In this document: positions 13,569 to 20,797 of the stretch, piece by piece
Position numbering within the stretch: position 1 is the first letter of the stretch
Layout of the letters: the number at the start of each line of letters is the position of its first letter
Origin: Alkalimonas sp.
GTDB taxonomy: Bacteria > Pseudomonadota > Gammaproteobacteria > Enterobacterales > Alteromonadaceae
Assembly: GCA_022565655.1 (NCBI GenBank)
Contig: JAIUMG010000014.1
Span: forward strand, 1-20,797
Length of the DNA stretch: 20,797 nucleotides
Direction of reading: 5' to 3'
The notes under the pieces: generated by a model
What the model saw: only the letters and a program-made list of their open reading frames with translations
Database searches by the model: none
Told to the model about the DNA's origin: nothing
Translations under genes and position numbers: made by a program

Positions 13569-16106
13569 ATGCGTACTTTTCGTGTAACGCCCTTGGCTCT
13601 AGCAATCACTACTGTGTTAACCGCCCCTCTGGTGCTGGCTGACGCTGAAAGCGATAGCGCTGAAAACGTTGAAACCATTGTTGTGACCGGCACCCGGGTC
13701 GCAGGCCGCTCAATATCCGATACCGCCGTCCCGGTGGATCTGGTTCGCTCCGATGTATTGGAACGCTCTGGCACCACCGAATTAAACCAGGCACTTTCCA
13801 TTGCCTTGCCTTCTTTTAACTTTCCACGCCCTGGCCTGGCCGATGGCACCGATACCATCCGACCAGCCACTTTACGTGGCTTATCACCCGATCAATCTTT
13901 AGTTTTGGTGAACTCCAAGCGTCGTCATGCTGCGGCCTTAGTCAACGTAAATGGCACCGTCGGCCGGGGAGCTTCGGCCGTTGACTTAAATACCATCCCC
14001 ATGGGAGCTATCAGCGCTATCGAAGTGCTACGTGATGGTGCCTCAGCGCAATATGGCTCTGATGCCATTGCAGGTGTCATGAACGTCCGACTGCGTGAAG
14101 CGACCGATGGCGGCTCAGTAACTCTGGGTTACAGCTACCGTGACACCAGCTACACCACCCCAACCTCTGCACCTCCAGCAGGTGCAACCTGGAGTGCTCC
14201 AAGCAATATCAAGCGCAGCCGCAATGATGGCGAAACCATTACGCTATCCGGCTGGAAAGGCTTTGAGCTCGGCGATAATGGCTTTTTAACCCTCTCTGCC
14301 GAGTACAAAGATCAGGAGCGCACCGAACGCGGCGGCTGGGATCATCGCCAGCAATACCCACTACTGGCAGATGGCAGCTTCGACCCAAGAGAGCAAACCA
14401 TCAACCGCTTTAACGCCTGGTATGGCGAGCCGGAAATGGAGCAGTGGACTTTATTTGCTAATGCAGGCGTCACCACAGAGAATGGCAAGCTGTATGGTTG
14501 GGCCAGCTATCAAAACCGCCAGGCTACCTCGGGCGGGTTCTACCGCCGAGCATTGGATGCTCGTAATGTCATTGAAATTTATCCGCATGGTTTTTTGCCA
14601 CTGATTTCACCCGATGTCGATGATTTCAGTGCCGCCTTTGGCTACGAGTGGGACTGGGGCGAATGGCAGCTCGATTCCTCACTAGTCTATGGTAGCAATA
14701 AGATGGCATTTACCATTGAAAACACCTTAAACCGCTCGTTAGGCCCGGCCAGTCAAACCGAGTTTGATGCCGGTGGTTACAAATACAATCAGTGGGTGTA
14801 CAACCTGTCAGGCGTGACAGCTTTCGATGTAGCAGGCTTGGCTTCAGCCTTAAATCTGGCTGTAGGTCTTGAGGCCCGACGCGAAGGCTATTCCATTTTT
14901 GCCGGTGAGCCCGACTCTTACCGCAATGGTGGTGTACTCTTGCCTCTTGGCGCTACAGGTTGTGACACCCCATCGCCAGAGCAGATAGCTCAGGGTGGCT
15001 GCGATACTGCATCAGGCTCTCAGGTGTTTCCCGGATTCCAACCCAGCAATGAAGTCAGTGAAAGTCGCACCGCGATCGGTGCTTATCTCGACTTAGAAGC
15101 CAATATCACCGATGACTGGCTGGCATCCGCCGCCATCCGAGCCGAACGTTACTCGGATTTTGGCAGTAACTTGTCGGGTAAGGTTGCCACTCGTTATGAT
15201 TTCACCGACAGCTTTGCGTTGCGTGGCTCGGTGCAAAATGGCTTTCGCGCCCCATCGCTGCAGCAACAAAACTTCACGTCTACTGCAACCAACTTTATAA
15301 ATGGCATTCCTTTTGATATCACCACTTTCCCTGTGAGTGCACCAGTAGCCATCGCTTTGGGCGCGCAAGAGCTGGATGCCGAGAAGTCGATTAACTTCTC
15401 GCTTGGTACCGTAATGCGTTTTGATGCGGTGACCATCACTGTCGATGCCTATCGTATTGATATTGATGACCGCATTGTATTGTCGGAAAACCTGAATCAG
15501 TTAAATGTAAGAAACTTTCTTGAGTCTGAGGGGTTTGCAGGCATAGGAGGCGCACGCTTCTTCATTAACGGCGTAGATACTGAAACACAGGGCATTGATA
15601 TCGTGATTAACTGGCCAGTAGTGACAGATAATATGGGCAATCTCGACTTTACCCTGGTCGGTAATTACAACAAAACCAAGGTAACACGAGTTCCCGAAAC
15701 TGAAGAGTTAGCCGCTTTGGATCCGGCACCAGCTCTATTTGCCCGGGTGAATGTGCTGACCTTTGAAAAAGGCACTCCAAAAGATAAGCTAGGGGCCATT
15801 GTTAACTGGAGCCACGACCGTTTTGGTGCCACCTTAAAAGCCACTCGTTATGGTGAAGTGCTGGCACCTAATGCCAATCCAGCCAATGATTTTATCTTAA
15901 GCCCGAAAGTGCTGGTTGATCTGGAAGGTCGTTATCAAATGACCGACAGCATGCGCATTGCTTTTGGTGCCGATAACCTGTTCGACGCTTACCCGGATGC
16001 TTTTCCATCTAATCTGAATGGTACGGGCAATACGCCCTTCTCTAACTATTCGCCTTTTGGACGGGCCGGTCGGATGCTGTATGCACGTCTAAGCTATGAT
16101 TTTTAG
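13569..16106 (+). CDS. TonB-dependent outer-membrane receptor
   Basis: The 845-residue protein imports an unknown ligand across the outer membrane using TonB energy. It has a signal peptide (about 1-24, cleavage after LVLA) and a TonB box-like ETIVVTG (35-41). The plug domain runs from about 45 to 175 and includes TLRGLSPDQSLVLVNSKRRH, RGASAVDLNTIP and IEVLRDGASAQYGSDAIAGV. A 22-strand barrel ends in RLSYDF. A cysteine pair in one extracellular loop (CDTPSPEQIAQGGC) may be a disulfide. The plug type, with a Ser/Asp-rich VDLNTIP and DGASAQYGSDAIAGV, is common in Alteromonadales receptors of unknown or organic substrates; no siderophore, heme or B12 marker is evident. AGGAGA lies 7 bases before the ATG. 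Confidence 0.95.
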   Translation: MRTFRVTPLALAITTVLTAPLVLADAESDSAENVETIVVTGTRVAGRSISDTAVPVDLVRSDVLERSGTTELNQALSIALPSFNFPRPGLADGTDTIRPATLRGLSPDQSLVLVNSKRRHAAALVNVNGTVGRGASAVDLNTIPMGAISAIEVLRDGASAQYGSDAIAGVMNVRLREATDGGSVTLGYSYRDTSYTTPTSAPPAGATWSAPSNIKRSRNDGETITLSGWKGFELGDNGFLTLSAEYKDQERTERGGWDHRQQYPLLADGSFDPREQTINRFNAWYGEPEMEQWTLFANAGVTTENGKLYGWASYQNRQATSGGFYRRALDARNVIEIYPHGFLPLISPDVDDFSAAFGYEWDWGEWQLDSSLVYGSNKMAFTIENTLNRSLGPASQTEFDAGGYKYNQWVYNLSGVTAFDVAGLASALNLAVGLEARREGYSIFAGEPDSYRNGGVLLPLGATGCDTPSPEQIAQGGCDTASGSQVFPGFQPSNEVSESRTAIGAYLDLEANITDDWLASAAIRAERYSDFGSNLSGKVATRYDFTDSFALRGSVQNGFRAPSLQQQNFTSTATNFINGIPFDITTFPVSAPVAIALGAQELDAEKSINFSLGTVMRFDAVTITVDAYRIDIDDRIVLSENLNQLNVRNFLESEGFAGIGGARFFINGVDTETQGIDIVINWPVVTDNMGNLDFTLVGNYNKTKVTRVPETEELAALDPAPALFARVNVLTFEKGTPKDKLGAIVNWSHDRFGATLKATRYGEVLAPNANPANDFILSPKVLVDLEGRYQMTDSMRIAFGADNLFDAYPDAFPSNLNGTGNTPFSNYSPFGRAGRMLYARLSYDF

Positions 16107-16126
16107 GCTTGGCTGCGGCACACACC

Positions 16127-16152
16127 AGAAAGGCGCCTCACGGCGCCTTTCT
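16127..16152. terminator. Bidirectional intrinsic terminator
   Basis: Stem AGAAAGGCGCC (16127-16137) pairs with GGCGCCTTTCT (16142-16152) around a TCAC loop. It lies between the convergent TonB receptor and EAL genes, with a T-run on each descending arm. Confidence 0.85.
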
Positions 16153-16184
16153 CATAAACAGCTAAAAACCTCCGGGCAAGTCGG

Positions 16185-16958
16185 TTACTGAGCTAACCCC
16201 TGAAGATCCGCCAACGGCACCAGCGATTCCAACGCAGGTTTGGCAAAATAATACCCTTGCAAATAACGCACCCCAACCGAGGTTAGATACGCCAACTCGG
16301 CAGCACTTTCAATGCCTTCGGCCAAAACTTTCGTGCCCTGCAGCTCGCATTCAGTCAGGGTATTTTCAACAATCAACTGCTTAGCCGGGCTTTGGTCAAT
16401 ATCACGGATCAGCGACATATCCAGCTTTAGAATATGTGGCCGCAGTTCTTGCAGCCATTGTTGATTGGCAAAGCCTGAGCCATAGTCATCAATAGCCGTT
16501 AAAAAACCATGTTTGGCATAGCTTTTAAAAATGCGGTTCAGATGCGCTTTATCGGGTATTTCTTCACTTTCAATCACTTCAAAAATAATGCGTTTTTTAT
16601 CAAAGCCATACAAATCACAGGCTTCAAGCGTAGCTTTAATGCAGGTTTCCGGGTTGTACACTGCATTGGGCATAAAGTTGATATTTAAATAGGTGTTGCA
16701 ACCAAGTCGGGCCGCAGATTCAATGGCTTTTACCCGGCAGGCCTGGTCAAAGTAATAGCGATTGTCTTTATTAATCCGCTCGAACACCCAAGCCGCCCCC
16801 TGACCATCCGGACCGCGTACCAAGGCCTCATAAGCAAAAATGGATTGAGTTTGCCAATCGATAATCGGCTGAAATGCCATTTTGATCTGAAAGCCCAGCG
16901 ACTGGCCACTCAGGCAATCCTGGCAACTTTGCTGCTTTACACTGGCCGGAAACTCCAT
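16185..16958 (-). CDS. Stand-alone EAL-domain c-di-GMP phosphodiesterase
   Basis: The 257-residue protein consists almost only of an EAL domain, which hydrolyses c-di-GMP. The catalytic set appears complete: EALVRG (44-49), Asn94 in LNINF, Glu127 in FEVIE, Asp157-Asp158 in AIDDYGSG, Lys178 in LKLD, Glu214 in LAEGIE and Gln234 in LQGYYFAKP. It should therefore be active. A short N-terminal segment carries a C-x-x-C pair (Cys12, Cys15), as in other members of this subgroup; it might bind a metal or respond to redox state. No membrane helix is present. GAGGA lies just before the ATG at 16958. It is separated from the diguanylate cyclase by metC and the TonB receptor, so any joint role is uncertain. 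Confidence 0.9.
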   Translation of the reverse strand: MEFPASVKQQSCQDCLSGQSLGFQIKMAFQPIIDWQTQSIFAYEALVRGPDGQGAAWVFERINKDNRYYFDQACRVKAIESAARLGCNTYLNINFMPNAVYNPETCIKATLEACDLYGFDKKRIIFEVIESEEIPDKAHLNRIFKSYAKHGFLTAIDDYGSGFANQQWLQELRPHILKLDMSLIRDIDQSPAKQLIVENTLTECELQGTKVLAEGIESAAELAYLTSVGVRYLQGYYFAKPALESLVPLADLQGLAQ

Positions 16959-17070
16959 ACATCCTCAATGTTTGGTACTTTTGTCAGAAGTATAGTCACA
17001 AAACCATGCCATTTGCACATCAATTAAACCTAAACTTCTGTATTTACATCGGTTCAGTCTATAGCCGCCA

Positions 17071-17099
17071 CTGACACCTGAGTCAGAGCCATGTATACT
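17071..17099 (+). promoter_or_regulatory. Predicted sigma-70 promoter of ubiD operon
   Basis: CTGACA (17071-17076) and TATACT (17094-17099), 17 bases apart, match sigma-70 consensus at 5 of 6 bases each. The leader to ubiD would be about 70 bases. Confidence 0.7.
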
Positions 17100-17177
17100 A
17101 GAAACTATTCATAAGCCTGCGAGTGATCGCCCGGCTTTTAATGGGCGTATGAGCCGCTTTGCACTGAAAGTGAACCT

Positions 17178-18662
17178 ATGAAATACAAAGATCTGCGTGA
17201 CTTTATCGACCAACTGGAACAACGAGGCCAACTTAAACGCATTTCGCTTGAAATAGATCCAGTGTTAGAAATGACAGAAATTGCCGATCGAACCCTTCGT
17301 GCCGGTGGGCCAGCGCTGCTGTTTGAAAACCCCAAGGGATCGGATATCCCGGTGTTAGCTAACTTGTTTGGCACCCCAGAGCGGGTTGCTTTGGGCATGG
17401 GACAGGAAGAAGTAAGTGCCTTGCGCGAAGTCGGCAAGCTGCTGGCTTTTTTAAAAGAGCCGGAGCCACCCAAAGGGTTAAAAGACGCTTTCAGCAAATT
17501 GCCCATATTCAAGCAAGTCTTGAATATGTCGCCGAAAAAAGTGCGTAAAGGCGCTTGCCAGCAAGTGGTTTTAAGCGGCGATGATGTGGATCTGACCCGT
17601 TTACCCATTATGACATGCTGGCCGGGTGATGCCGCCCCGCTGATTACCTGGGGTCTCACGGTTACCAAGGGGCCTCACAAAGAGCGGCAAAATCTTGGCA
17701 TTTACCGTCAGCAACTGTTAGGTAAAAACAAACTGATCATGCGCTGGCTGTCGCACCGTGGCGGCGCGTTAGACTTTTACGAGTGGCAAAAAGCACACCC
17801 AGGTGAACGCTTTCCTGTCTCTGTCGCCCTGGGTGCTGACCCTGCAACAATCCTGGGCGCAGTCACGCCTGTGCCCGATACCCTGTCTGAGTATGGCTTT
17901 GCCGGTTTATTGCGTGGCGATAATACCGAGGTGGTGCAATGTATTAGCAATGAGTTGCAAGTGCCAGCCAGTGCTGAGTTTGTGCTAGAAGGCTACATTG
18001 AAGCCGGTGAAATGGCACCTGAGGGTCCTTATGGCGACCATACCGGTTATTACAACGAAGTCGATGACTTCCCTGTTTTTACCGTCACCCATATCACTCA
18101 CCGGGAAAACCCGATTTACCACAGCACTTACACCGGCAGGCCACCAGATGAGCCGGCCATTCTTGGGGTAGCCTTGAACGAAGTGTTCGTGCCAATTTTG
18201 CAAAAGCAGTTCCCGGAAATTACCGATTTTTACCTGCCACCGGAAGGCTGCTCCTATCGGCTGGCTGTTGTCACCATGAAAAAGCAATACCCTGGCCACG
18301 CCAAGCGCGTGATGATGGGTGTCTGGTCTTTCCTGCGCCAGTTTATGTACACTAAGTTTGTCATTGTCTGCGACGACGATATTAACGCCCGCGACTGGAA
18401 AGACGTGATCTGGGCCATCACCACCCGGATGGACCCGGCACGAGACACTACGTTAGTGGAAAACACGCCTATCGATTACCTGGACTTCGCCTCCCCCGTA
18501 TCTGGCCTTGGTTCCAAAATGGGCATGGATGCAACCAATAAATGGCCTGGCGAAACCAACCGGGAATGGGGTGAACCCATTGTGATGGATCCAGCGGTCA
18601 GTGCTCGTATCGACGAGTTATGGCCTGAGCTGGGCATTGATATCGCAGACAAACCCCAATGA
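17178..18662 (+). CDS. ubiD: 4-hydroxy-3-polyprenylbenzoate decarboxylase UbiD
   Basis: UbiD removes the carboxyl group of 3-octaprenyl-4-hydroxybenzoate in ubiquinone synthesis, using prenylated FMN supplied by UbiX. The 494-residue protein matches the usual length. It shows conserved blocks: MKYKDLRDFIDQLEQRGQL at the N-terminus, NLGIYRQQLLGKNKLIMRW and LSHRGGA (about 172-197), EGPYGDHTGYYNEVDDFPVF (about 282-301), and a C-terminal LGSKMGMDATNKWPGE. All look intact. A promoter is predicted 80-110 bases upstream. The stop overlaps the ferredoxin start as ATGA, so the downstream redox genes are likely translated from the same mRNA. Confidence 0.97.
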   Translation: MKYKDLRDFIDQLEQRGQLKRISLEIDPVLEMTEIADRTLRAGGPALLFENPKGSDIPVLANLFGTPERVALGMGQEEVSALREVGKLLAFLKEPEPPKGLKDAFSKLPIFKQVLNMSPKKVRKGACQQVVLSGDDVDLTRLPIMTCWPGDAAPLITWGLTVTKGPHKERQNLGIYRQQLLGKNKLIMRWLSHRGGALDFYEWQKAHPGERFPVSVALGADPATILGAVTPVPDTLSEYGFAGLLRGDNTEVVQCISNELQVPASAEFVLEGYIEAGEMAPEGPYGDHTGYYNEVDDFPVFTVTHITHRENPIYHSTYTGRPPDEPAILGVALNEVFVPILQKQFPEITDFYLPPEGCSYRLAVVTMKKQYPGHAKRVMMGVWSFLRQFMYTKFVIVCDDDINARDWKDVIWAITTRMDPARDTTLVENTPIDYLDFASPVSGLGSKMGMDATNKWPGETNREWGEPIVMDPAVSARIDELWPELGIDIADKPQ

Positions 18663-18937
18663 GTTATAGGGTGCAGATACAACCGGCCGGTATTGAGTTT
18701 TTGGTGCAGGCCAATGAAACCATTCTTGAAGCAGCCCTTAAGCATGGCATCGATTTTCCGCATCGCTGCCGGCAGGGGGTCTGCACCAGCTGTGTTTGCC
18801 GACTGCGCTCTGGCGAGGTGCGCTATAATGCACCTGAACCGCTGAGCGATATCGACAAAGCACAAAATTTTACCTATGGTTGTTTAGCCTATCCGTTAAC
18901 GGATTTGGTATTGCACCACCCATTTATACGAGCCTGA
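18659..18937 (+). CDS. Plant-type [2Fe-2S] ferredoxin
   Basis: The 92-residue protein is a stand-alone ferredoxin carrying one [2Fe-2S] cluster. The ligands are Cys37, Cys42 and Cys45 (CRQGVCTSC, the C-x4-C-x2-C pattern) and Cys75 in YGCLAYP; an extra Cys47 follows the first group. It overlaps ubiD by ATGA and is followed after 11 bases by fre, so it is inserted between genes that are adjacent in E. coli. The downstream reductase could pass electrons to it, and it could serve an oxygenase or another ubiquinone pathway step. The partner is not shown by the sequence. Confidence 0.92.
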   Translation: MSYRVQIQPAGIEFLVQANETILEAALKHGIDFPHRCRQGVCTSCVCRLRSGEVRYNAPEPLSDIDKAQNFTYGCLAYPLTDLVLHHPFIRA

Positions 18938-18948
18938 ACGAGACCAGC

Positions 18949-19656
18949 ATGACATTAACCTCCTGTATTGTAGACTCCATTACGCCCTTAACGCCTTATG
19001 TACAACGGGTTGTGCTTATTCCGGATCAACCAGTGGACTTTCTACCGGGTCAGTACCTGCAGCTCTGCCTGACCGAACAAGATAAACGGCCATTTTCGCT
19101 GGCCAGCCTGCCAGGATTATCTGAGCTTGAGTTGCATATTGGTGCCTCTGCTGCCGATGAATACAGCAGCCAGGCACTAACTCATTTGCAGCAACAACAA
19201 CAAAAGGGCCAACCAGTGCAGGTTGAGGCTGGCTTAGGGCATGCCCACTTGCGCACCGAGCGCGACAACCCTATTGTGCTATTGGCTGGTGGTACCGGCT
19301 TTTCCTATATTTACAGCATTGCTCAAGCACTGCAGCAGCAGGGCTCAAACCGGCCGGTGTTTTTGTATTGGGGCGTGCGTCAGCACGAATCGCTGTACCT
19401 GCTGCCTGAATTGCAGCAGTGGGCCAGCAGTCAGAGCAAATTTCGCTTTATTCCGGTGGTGCAAGACCCCGACGATAGCTGGCAAGGCAGAGCGGGCTTA
19501 GTGCATGAAGCCGTACTGGAGGATTTTGTCTCGCTGGAGGCCTACGATATATACATCGCAGGTCCCTTCCCGATGGTCGGCGTGGCCCGCGATGCTTTCT
19601 TAAAACAAGGCGCGCATCAGCAGCAGATGTTTGCTGATGCTTTTGCTTATATTTGA
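18949..19656 (+). CDS. fre: NAD(P)H-flavin reductase Fre
   Basis: Fre reduces free flavins with NAD(P)H and belongs to the ferredoxin-NADP reductase family. The 235-residue product is almost the same length as E. coli Fre. It shows the flavin-binding RPFSLAS (47-53) after PGQYLQL, the nucleotide-binding LLAGGTGFSYIYSI (111-124), and a C-terminal DIYIAGPFPMV. The frame is open from 18880 inside the ferredoxin gene, but the ATG at 18949 (MTLTSCIVDSI) matches the family N-terminus. It probably belongs to the ubiD transcript. Unusually it is paired here with a ferredoxin, so it may also act as a ferredoxin reductase; that is inference. Confidence 0.93.
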   Translation: MTLTSCIVDSITPLTPYVQRVVLIPDQPVDFLPGQYLQLCLTEQDKRPFSLASLPGLSELELHIGASAADEYSSQALTHLQQQQQKGQPVQVEAGLGHAHLRTERDNPIVLLAGGTGFSYIYSIAQALQQQGSNRPVFLYWGVRQHESLYLLPELQQWASSQSKFRFIPVVQDPDDSWQGRAGLVHEAVLEDFVSLEAYDIYIAGPFPMVGVARDAFLKQGAHQQQMFADAFAYI

Positions 19657-19674
19657 CCGCTGGGGATATCAATT

Positions 19675-19702
19675 CTGCCACGACTGGTCTAGCCAGTATA
19701 GA
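19675..19702 (+). promoter_or_regulatory. Weak candidate promoter before fadM
   Basis: CTGCCA (19675-19680) and TATAGA (19697-19702) are 16 bases apart in the gap between fre and fadM. Between them sits a small palindrome, CTGG-TCTAG-CCAG (19684-19696). The match is only moderate. Confidence 0.3.
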
Positions 19703-19742
19703 TATGGCAAGATAGCGTTTTGTTGCACTAATGGGAATAATG

Positions 19743-20150
19743 ATGCCTCACCTGACTGAAATTAAAGTACGTGGTTACCACCTCGATATCTATCAACACG
19801 TCAACAACGCCCGCTATCTGGAGTTTCTGGAAGAGGCCCGTTGGGGCTATCTGGAAGACAATGGCGATATAGAATTTTTCCGTGAGCTGGGTCTGGCTTG
19901 GGTGATTGTCAACATCAACATCAATTACCGCGAAGCAGCCACCATGGGGCACACCCTGCAAATCAGCACTCAGTTCAGCAAGATCGGCAGTAAAAGTGCC
20001 ATGGTACGGCAGGAAGTTAAGATCAAAGGCAGTGATCGCATCGCCGCCAATGCCGACATTACCTTTGTCTGCCTGGACCAAAAAACTGGTAAAGCCGTGC
20101 CGATTGAGGGCCCACTGAAAGAGCGGCTGGAGCAGCAACTGCAAGGCTGA
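19743..20150 (+). CDS. fadM: Acyl-CoA thioesterase FadM-like (hot-dog fold)
   Basis: FadM (YbaW) of E. coli hydrolyses long-chain acyl-CoA by-products of unsaturated fatty acid breakdown. The product resembles it closely along its length: IKVRGYHLDIYQHVNNARYLEFLEEARW, VIVNININYREAA and ADITFVCLDQKTGKA are family blocks, and Asp15 in YHLDIYQHVNN is the hot-dog catalytic position. It has 135 residues with the start used here, against 132 in E. coli. The frame also holds ATGs at 19731 and 19740. I chose 19743 because it places the IKVRGYHLD block at the family's usual distance from the start, but GGGA upstream serves 19740 almost as well. Confidence 0.9.
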   Translation: MPHLTEIKVRGYHLDIYQHVNNARYLEFLEEARWGYLEDNGDIEFFRELGLAWVIVNININYREAATMGHTLQISTQFSKIGSKSAMVRQEVKIKGSDRIAANADITFVCLDQKTGKAVPIEGPLKERLEQQLQG

Positions 20151-20182
20151 GCCTGAGCCAATCAAATTGGGCAGGCCCAGCC
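20145..20182. terminator. Hairpin between convergent fadM and S51 peptidase genes
   Basis: An imperfect long stem pairs GGCT, GCCTG and CCAAT with ATTGG, CAGGC and AGCC around a CAA loop, with small internal mismatches. It starts inside the last codons of fadM. It lacks a clear T-run, so its strength as a terminator is uncertain. Confidence 0.45.
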
Positions 20183-20195
20183 TCATGCTGCCACC

Positions 20196-20797
20196 TCAGT
20201 ACGGGTTGCTTGGCTGGTAAATTGGTTGCTGGCTGCCGTCCAGACTGATCCGCAACGGCTCTACCTCGGTCTGATGGCTGCCAAGCTGATAGCGATCGCC
20301 AGGCGTTAAGCGATAGCGCAACAGATCGGAGATAATCACCGGCTGGCCACATTCTGTTTGTTGGTAGCGCGTTTGTGCATCGGCCCGCACCATATAGACT
20401 TCATGCTGGCCGACTACTTCCGTCCAGCCATTGCGCTCTACCCAGAGTGCTGTTTGCTCGGATACCGCGATCCCGGTTAGATCCTGAGCCTGATGGTGCG
20501 CCAGAAAAGTCATCAGCCGCCCCATCCGATCACGCTGTTTAAAATGAGTATCGGTTAGGGTACCTTTGAGCATCGGTGCCTGTAAAAAGTCGCCGCTGAA
20601 CTTGATATTGGCATCACAAAAATCCGTCGCAACTTCACTGGACACCGCACTGCCGACACCATCAGGGTTGTACACGACTTCGCCCAAAATGGCGTTACCG
20701 GCCGAGGTCCCCCCAATAATAGCGCCTTTTTGATAGGCATAGTGCAAGGCTTCTTGCACTGCTGTATCTTGCCAGTAACGGATGTACTCAGATTGGT
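20196..20797 (-). CDS. Peptidase S51 / cyanophycinase-like protein, 5' end cut by window edge
   Basis: The C-terminal part of an S51-type serine hydrolase runs off the right edge; the frame stays open to 20797 (the apparent Met at 20759 is an internal GTG). The nucleophile motif GGTSAGNAI and DTHFKQRDRMGRL are hallmarks of cyanophycinase and related S51 enzymes, which cleave cyanophycin dipeptides or other Asp-linked peptides. In the upstream codons a W-x-D-T segment also fits. The tail ends in a short C-terminal stretch (SQQPIYQPSNPY). Substrate cannot be told from this fragment; a neighbouring cyanophycin gene is not visible. It could also be a related isoaspartyl-type peptidase. Confidence 0.88.
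   Translation of the reverse strand, partial: QSEYIRYWQDTAVQEALHYAYQKGAIIGGTSAGNAILGEVVYNPDGVGSAVSSEVATDFCDANIKFSGDFLQAPMLKGTLTDTHFKQRDRMGRLMTFLAHHQAQDLTGIAVSEQTALWVERNGWTEVVGQHEVYMVRADAQTRYQQTECGQPVIISDLLRYRLTPGDRYQLGSHQTEVEPLRISLDGSQQPIYQPSNPY

Overview
The window looks like chromosomal DNA of a Gammaproteobacterium. The core genes (ubiD, a 2Fe-2S ferredoxin, fre, fadM, yaeQ, metC, an IbpA-type Hsp20) and the glutamine-rich proteins suggest the Alteromonadales, possibly near Rheinheimera or Alishewanella. That placement is inference from gene content, not from a search.

Left third (1-7679, all minus strand): a type I-C CRISPR-Cas operon read right to left. The order is a WYL-domain BrxR/CapW-like repressor, an unrecognised 349-residue protein, cas3, cas5c, cas8c and the start of cas7, which is cut by the left edge. 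From the unrecognised gene onward every junction overlaps by 4-8 bases, so the genes are probably translated as one coupled unit. A separate small subunit (Cas11c) is very likely made from an internal ribosome binding site inside cas8c. No CRISPR array, cas4, cas1 or cas2 is visible; they would normally lie beyond the left edge. The unrecognised gene and the defence-type repressor are the most novel part of the window.

Middle (7819-12108): a small outer-membrane beta-barrel protein; a heat-shock gene with a near-consensus sigma-32 promoter and a ROSE-like RNA thermometer; a secreted Met/Gln-rich protein of unknown function; yaeQ; then a coupled pair made of a cysteine-free periplasmic SUOX-fold protein and a membrane diguanylate cyclase. 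This pair resembles PruR pterin sensors that control c-di-GMP enzymes.

Right part (12113-20797): metC; a TonB-dependent receptor with a perfect inverted repeat at its likely promoter; a stand-alone EAL phosphodiesterase; the ubiD-ferredoxin-fre cluster (ubiquinone synthesis decarboxylase plus flavin/iron-sulfur redox partners); a FadM-like thioesterase; and an S51 peptidase/cyanophycinase-like gene cut by the right edge. No gap between genes exceeds 300 bases. The cas3-cas5-cas8-cas7 stretch looks richer in A+T than the genes to its right, which fits acquisition of the CRISPR operon by horizontal transfer.
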